A DNA stretch of 47,009 nt from a virus: IMG/VR virus record IMGVR_UViG_3300032050_009006, positions 1 through 47,009 of that record, one strand, 5' to 3'. Positions 43,880-47,009 of this stretch are shown here, in pieces. Under the pieces are notes generated by a model, which did no database searches, was not told the origin of the DNA, and saw only the letters and a list, made by a program, of their open reading frames with translations. How positions within the stretch are numbered: position 1 is the stretch's first letter; every line of letters begins with the position of its first letter. Made by a program: the position numbers and the translations under genes.

Positions 43880-44803
43880 ATGGAAGATAATGCTCTATTA
43901 GTTGAGTTACTTGACGGTGTGTTTGGTAAACACAAACTACACTACCCGTCTAAAGGACAGATAAGTTATGACTGTCCTATTTGTTCCTATGATTTAAAAG
44001 CATTAGACAAAGGTGATGGAAAGGGAAACCTTGAAATCAACTACGCTCAACACGTATTCAAATGTTGGGTGTGTGGTGAAACTCATAATACCAAAGGACA
44101 CTTAGGTTATTTGATTGACCGATTTGGTAAGAAAAAAGATAAGGAAATGTATGACCTTATTCGTCCTGATGAGTTTAAACCAATTGATAAGAGATACGAA
44201 AAACTTAGACTACCAAAAGAATATCAACTTTGTACAGAAGGTAACCAATATCACATTCCTTTTAGGGAAATGAGGAACTACATTAAACGAAGGGGTATAA
44301 CCGATGAGATGGTCTTAAAACACCGAATTGGGTATTGTACGGAAGGTGAATACGCTTACAGAATCATTGTACCATCATTTGACTTGGAAGGTGAGTTAAA
44401 TTATTTTGTTGGTCGTTCATGGAACCCAAACAGTAAGTCAAAATACAAGAATCCTGAAGCTGAAAAACAAATTATCATATTCAATGAAAATCTAATTGAT
44501 TGGGATAAAGACATATACCTTTGTGAAGGTCCGTTTGATGCATTGTTCTTAGATAACTCAATTCCTTTGTTAGGTAAGAAAATGTCAGATTTATTATTTG
44601 AAACCTTATATGAAAAGGCAAAAGGTAAAATTACTATTGTATTAGATGGTGACGCATGGGAAGACGCTAAAAGATTATATTTTAGATTGAGTGGTGGTAA
44701 GTTATATGGTAAAATAAAAGTGGTTAAACTCCCGATTGAAAGTGATATTGCTGACATGAGAGGTGTGATACCTGAAGATAGTTATATTGAATTAGAAAGA
44801 TAA
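43880..44803 (+). CDS. DnaG-type DNA primase
   Basis: 307 residues. N-terminal zinc-binding domain CPIC (Cys32, Cys35) and CWVC (Cys62, Cys65), a linker helix region, then a TOPRIM domain with YLCEGPFDALF (Glu near 216) and VLDGDAWEDA (Asp near 256-258) for metal binding. It makes RNA primers on the lagging strand, and in T4-like phages it works with the gp41-type helicase, which is not seen here. Shorter than bacterial DnaG because there is no C-terminal helicase-binding domain, as in T4 gp61-like proteins. Its stop and the next ATG overlap by one base (TAATG). Confidence 0.9.
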   Translation: MEDNALLVELLDGVFGKHKLHYPSKGQISYDCPICSYDLKALDKGDGKGNLEINYAQHVFKCWVCGETHNTKGHLGYLIDRFGKKKDKEMYDLIRPDEFKPIDKRYEKLRLPKEYQLCTEGNQYHIPFREMRNYIKRRGITDEMVLKHRIGYCTEGEYAYRIIVPSFDLEGELNYFVGRSWNPNSKSKYKNPEAEKQIIIFNENLIDWDKDIYLCEGPFDALFLDNSIPLLGKKMSDLLFETLYEKAKGKITIVLDGDAWEDAKRLYFRLSGGKLYGKIKVVKLPIESDIADMRGVIPEDSYIELER

Positions 44804-45588
44804 TGGATACAATTTTAGAATTAGCAAAATTTAATGATGTAAAATATTTTGATGGTCCACACAAATATTATGTGGGTAATAAAGAATATGTTTCAGCAAC
44901 AACTTTTATCAAGAAGTTTAAAAAAGAATTTGAAACCCAAAGGTTAGCTGAAACCTATGCCGCAAAAAGAGGATTAACTGTTGAGAGTGTATTAGGTGAT
45001 TGGGATTTAAAGAGAGACATTTCAACAGTCAAAGGAACATTAGTTCACAACATGGCTGAAAACTGGTGGAACAACAAATCATTTCCGTATGACCCGTCAG
45101 ATGCTGTTAAAACTTTTGGACATGATATTATTGAAGAAAGATATAAAAAATGTGAAACAATGTTTCACCAATTTTATCAAGACGCAAAGAAAAACTTGAT
45201 TCCTGTTAAAATGGAATTGGTAGTTTGTGACCACGATTATGAAATTGCAGGAATGGTAGACTGTTTATTTTACAATATGAAATCACAAATGCTCGAAATA
45301 TGGGATTACAAGACCAACAAAGAAATTAAAATGAGTAATTCATATGGTAACAAATATCTAAAACCAATATCACATTTAGATGAATGTGAAATGAATACAT
45401 ACTCACTTCAATTAGGGTTATATAAACATATTATTGAAAAGAATACCAATCTTAAGATAGGGGATAGCTATTTGATATGGATAAATGAAAACAGTGATAA
45501 TTATAAGGTATACAAATGTAAGGACTTACAGGCGGAACTTAAACTTATGATTGAACACTATGAAAATACAAAGAACAAGAAAGGGTAA
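44803..45588 (+). CDS. RecB/Cas4-like PD-(D/E)XK nuclease
   Basis: 261 residues. GTLVHNMAE supplies the conserved N-terminal His; IAGMVDCLFYN (about 148-158) gives the metal Asp; LEIWDYKTNKE (about 164-174) gives the E/D-x-K core; and TYSLQLGLYKHI is the QxxxY motif of RecB-like nucleases. No helicase domain and no Fe-S cysteines. It probably acts in recombination-dependent replication or DNA repair, or degrades host DNA. Together with the SbcD-like protein it suggests a recombination module. Confidence 0.85.
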   Translation: MDTILELAKFNDVKYFDGPHKYYVGNKEYVSATTFIKKFKKEFETQRLAETYAAKRGLTVESVLGDWDLKRDISTVKGTLVHNMAENWWNNKSFPYDPSDAVKTFGHDIIEERYKKCETMFHQFYQDAKKNLIPVKMELVVCDHDYEIAGMVDCLFYNMKSQMLEIWDYKTNKEIKMSNSYGNKYLKPISHLDECEMNTYSLQLGLYKHIIEKNTNLKIGDSYLIWINENSDNYKVYKCKDLQAELKLMIEHYENTKNKKG

Positions 45589-45670
45589 GTACAGACAAGA
45601 AAGAAAGTTTTGGGAAAAACTTTCAAAAAAGTTTAGTAACAACCCTCACGTAAAAATACCAAATGATTAA
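45560..45670 (+). CDS. Tiny basic protein, 36 residues
   Basis: ATG at 45560 lies within the end of the nuclease gene and the frame runs through the intergenic stretch to TAA at 45668. The protein begins MKIQRTRKGKYRQERK and is strongly basic (14 Lys or Arg), consistent with a nucleic-acid-binding peptide. Overlap of 29 bp suggests translational coupling. It could also be a chance frame; it fills the gap that would otherwise be empty. Confidence 0.4.
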   Translation: MKIQRTRKGKYRQERKFWEKLSKKFSNNPHVKIPND

Positions 45671-45671
45671 G

Positions 45672-45702
45672 TTGGTTTTTTAATTTTAATTTACTATATT
45701 TT
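45672..45702 (+). promoter_or_regulatory. Host-type promoter before the zinc-ribbon gene
   Basis: TTG (45672-45674), 20 bases, TATATTTT (45695-45702), close to TAnnTTTG with one mismatch. The ATG at 45708 follows within six bases, so transcripts would be nearly leaderless. Confidence 0.4.
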
Positions 45703-45707
45703 CATTT

Positions 45708-45929
45708 ATGGATATGGATACACCAAAAATGAATATTGACCTCAGAGAACAACCATCGGTTGTTTGTGAGGCTTGTGGACATGATATGTTCCGAGAAGTT
45801 ACTTATATCAAAAAAGTTTCAAAACTATTAACTGGTTCACACGAGGATACTATTGTACCATTTCCAACTTATTGTTGTGATAAGTGTTCACATGTGAATC
45901 AAGACTTTAAATTATTTGATAATGATTAA
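45708..45929 (+). CDS. Small zinc-ribbon protein
   Basis: 73 residues. CEACG (Cys20, Cys23 by position) and CCDKC (about 56-60) form a four-cysteine zinc ribbon around a TYIKKVSKLLTG loop. Such small proteins occur next to recombination genes in T4-like phages. It could bind DNA or another protein. It overlaps the SbcD-like gene by 8 bp, so the two are coupled. Confidence 0.75.
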   Translation: MDMDTPKMNIDLREQPSVVCEACGHDMFREVTYIKKVSKLLTGSHEDTIVPFPTYCCDKCSHVNQDFKLFDND

Positions 45930-46704
45930 AAAACTCGTACACTTTTCAGATTTACACGTAAGGATGTTTAAAGACCATGATTTGTATCGTGGTATTTTAA
46001 ATACAATGTTTGAACAATGGAGAGAAATTGCACCTGACCGTATTGTATTTACGGGAGATTTAGTCCATTCAAAGAATCAAATGACACCAGAACTAATTGA
46101 GTTTGTTGCTTGGACACTGACCGAATGTTCTAAGATTGCCAAAACAGTATTAATTATTGGAAACCATGATTTCCTTGAAAACAACTCATCAAGGTTGGAT
46201 GCTCTATCACCAATTATTGATTCACTACAAAATGAACAAATAAATTATTATAAAAATAGAGGAGTTTATAAAGATGAAAATATTGATTGGGTGGTTTACT
46301 CACTTATGGACCACAACATTACACCCGACATTGACCCGAATTCGCAAAATGTTAAGATTGGATTATTTCATGGACCGATTGTCGGTCTTACTACAGATGT
46401 TGGTTATAAATTTGAAGAAGGGTTCGATACACATCGTTTTATGGGTTGTAGCCTTGTGCTTTGTGGTGATATCCATAAGCGCCAAGTCTTTGATATTCCC
46501 GGCCAAAAGAAAGCTTATATGGTTGGGTCAACGATTCAACAAAATTTTGGTGAAACAGTAAAGTCACATGGATACGGTATTTATGATGTTGAAAATGATA
46601 AATACGAATTTGTGGATTTAGAAAACCCAAAACCTTTCTTGGTATTCAAAATGGATGATTATTCTATTATTGAATCAGGGACTGAAAAACTTCACAACTA
46701 TTAA
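45922..46704 (+). CDS. SbcD/Mre11-like nuclease (T4 gp47-like)
   Basis: 260 residues from ATG 45922; a TTG two codons upstream is possible. Metallophosphoesterase motifs in order: HFSDLHVR (Asp10, His12), VFTGDLVHSK, GNHDF, GLFHGPI and CGDIHKRQ, which coordinate two metal ions. It would form the recombination nuclease with an SbcC/gp46-type ATPase. Shorter than T4 gp47 (339) and SbcD (~400), since the C-terminal capping region is reduced. The partner gene gp46 is not seen within the window but may lie beyond it. Confidence 0.88.
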   Translation: MIKKLVHFSDLHVRMFKDHDLYRGILNTMFEQWREIAPDRIVFTGDLVHSKNQMTPELIEFVAWTLTECSKIAKTVLIIGNHDFLENNSSRLDALSPIIDSLQNEQINYYKNRGVYKDENIDWVVYSLMDHNITPDIDPNSQNVKIGLFHGPIVGLTTDVGYKFEEGFDTHRFMGCSLVLCGDIHKRQVFDIPGQKKAYMVGSTIQQNFGETVKSHGYGIYDVENDKYEFVDLENPKPFLVFKMDDYSIIESGTEKLHNY

Positions 46705-46705
46705 T

Positions 46706-47009
46706 ATGGAACACAAAATAACTCTATCTTATTCTGAACAACAGGAGGTTGAGTTATTTTGCAAACTTAATAACATCACAATTGATGAGTTGATTAAGAA
46801 ATCATTCAAGACCGGATATAACATTGAAAAGTACGGACTTGTGGGAAATATGGGTGGGATTCAAGAAAAATGGGTGGAAAAGGAGGTAATCCGTGAAAAA
46901 CGGGTGGAAATTCCTGTTGAAGTGATTAAAGAGGTTGAAAAAATTGTTGAAGTTATTAAAGAAGTACCTGTTGACCGAGTGGTTATCAAAGAGGTTCCTG
47001 TAGAGACCG
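46706..47009 (+). CDS. Partial gene: repeat-rich coiled-coil protein (3' end outside window)
   Basis: ATG at 46706, one base after the preceding stop codon; 101 codons are visible before the window ends. The N-terminal part (ITLSYSEQQEVELFCKLNN, IDELIKKSFKTGYNI) looks like a compact helical domain. From about residue 60 the sequence repeats charged units EKEVIREKRVEIPVEVIKEV and KEVPVDRVVIKEVPVE, giving an extended or coiled structure. In T4-like phages a gp46 ATPase often follows gp47, but no Walker A motif is visible here. Function unknown. Confidence 0.7.
   Translation, partial: MEHKITLSYSEQQEVELFCKLNNITIDELIKKSFKTGYNIEKYGLVGNMGGIQEKWVEKEVIREKRVEIPVEVIKEVEKIVEVIKEVPVDRVVIKEVPVET

Overview
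The window looks like part of a large tailed-phage genome (Caudoviricetes, T4-like replication genes) infecting a member of the Bacteroidota. Phage evidence: a collagen-like tail fibre ending in an S74 intramolecular chaperone, three LamG-type fibre/adhesin paralogues, other large structural proteins, and a replication/recombination block (RuvC-like nuclease, DnaG-type primase, RecB/Cas4-like nuclease, SbcD/gp47-like nuclease). Host evidence: the genome is AT-rich, starts lack Shine-Dalgarno sequences, one structural protein carries SprB-like repeats, and there are good matches to the Bacteroidota promoter (TTTG, about 19 bp, TAnnTTTG). The host assignment is inference.

Layout. 1-3984 (+): end of a Gly/Ser/Thr-rich fibre gene and two small probable structural genes. 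4034-4633 (+): a 2-oxoglutarate/Fe(II) oxygenase, convergent with the next block. 4624-21145 (-): a tightly packed 16-gene unit read from one divergent promoter region. It encodes an ADP-heptose epimerase of HldD type, iron-cysteine O-heptosyltransferases of the TibC/BAHT type, another GT9, several GT4 and GT2 enzymes, FkbM methyltransferases, a NodU/CmcH-type carbamoyltransferase, a short DegT-like protein, a PglD/NeuD-type acyltransferase, an SGNH hydrolase and DUF6165. 21207-27957 (+): three paralogous LamG/carbohydrate-binding proteins. 28228-35365 (+): seven more glycosyltransferase-like genes, including a Skp1-hydroxyproline-GlcNAc-transferase relative, a GT10 fucosyltransferase, a GT11-like protein and two HtrL/YibB-like proteins. 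35397-42418 (+): structural genes with Thr-Pro mucin-like linkers, Cys modules and SprB-like repeats. 42427-42645: an apparently untranslated RNA gene with host-type promoter, H-type pseudoknot and intrinsic terminator. 42668-47009 (+): a small HAxxR protein, then the replication/recombination genes.

Working model (inference): about 24 kb of carbohydrate genes sits between fibre genes unusually rich in Ser, Thr and Thr-Pro, so the phage may glycosylate its own fibres. One arm would be ADP-heptose based (HldD plus BAHT enzymes), another hydroxylation followed by GlcNAc transfer (oxygenase plus Skp1-type transferase). The alternative is remodelling of the host surface glycan. The most novel single items are the heptosylation arm beside Ser/Thr-rich repeats and the pseudoknot RNA at 42463-42645.
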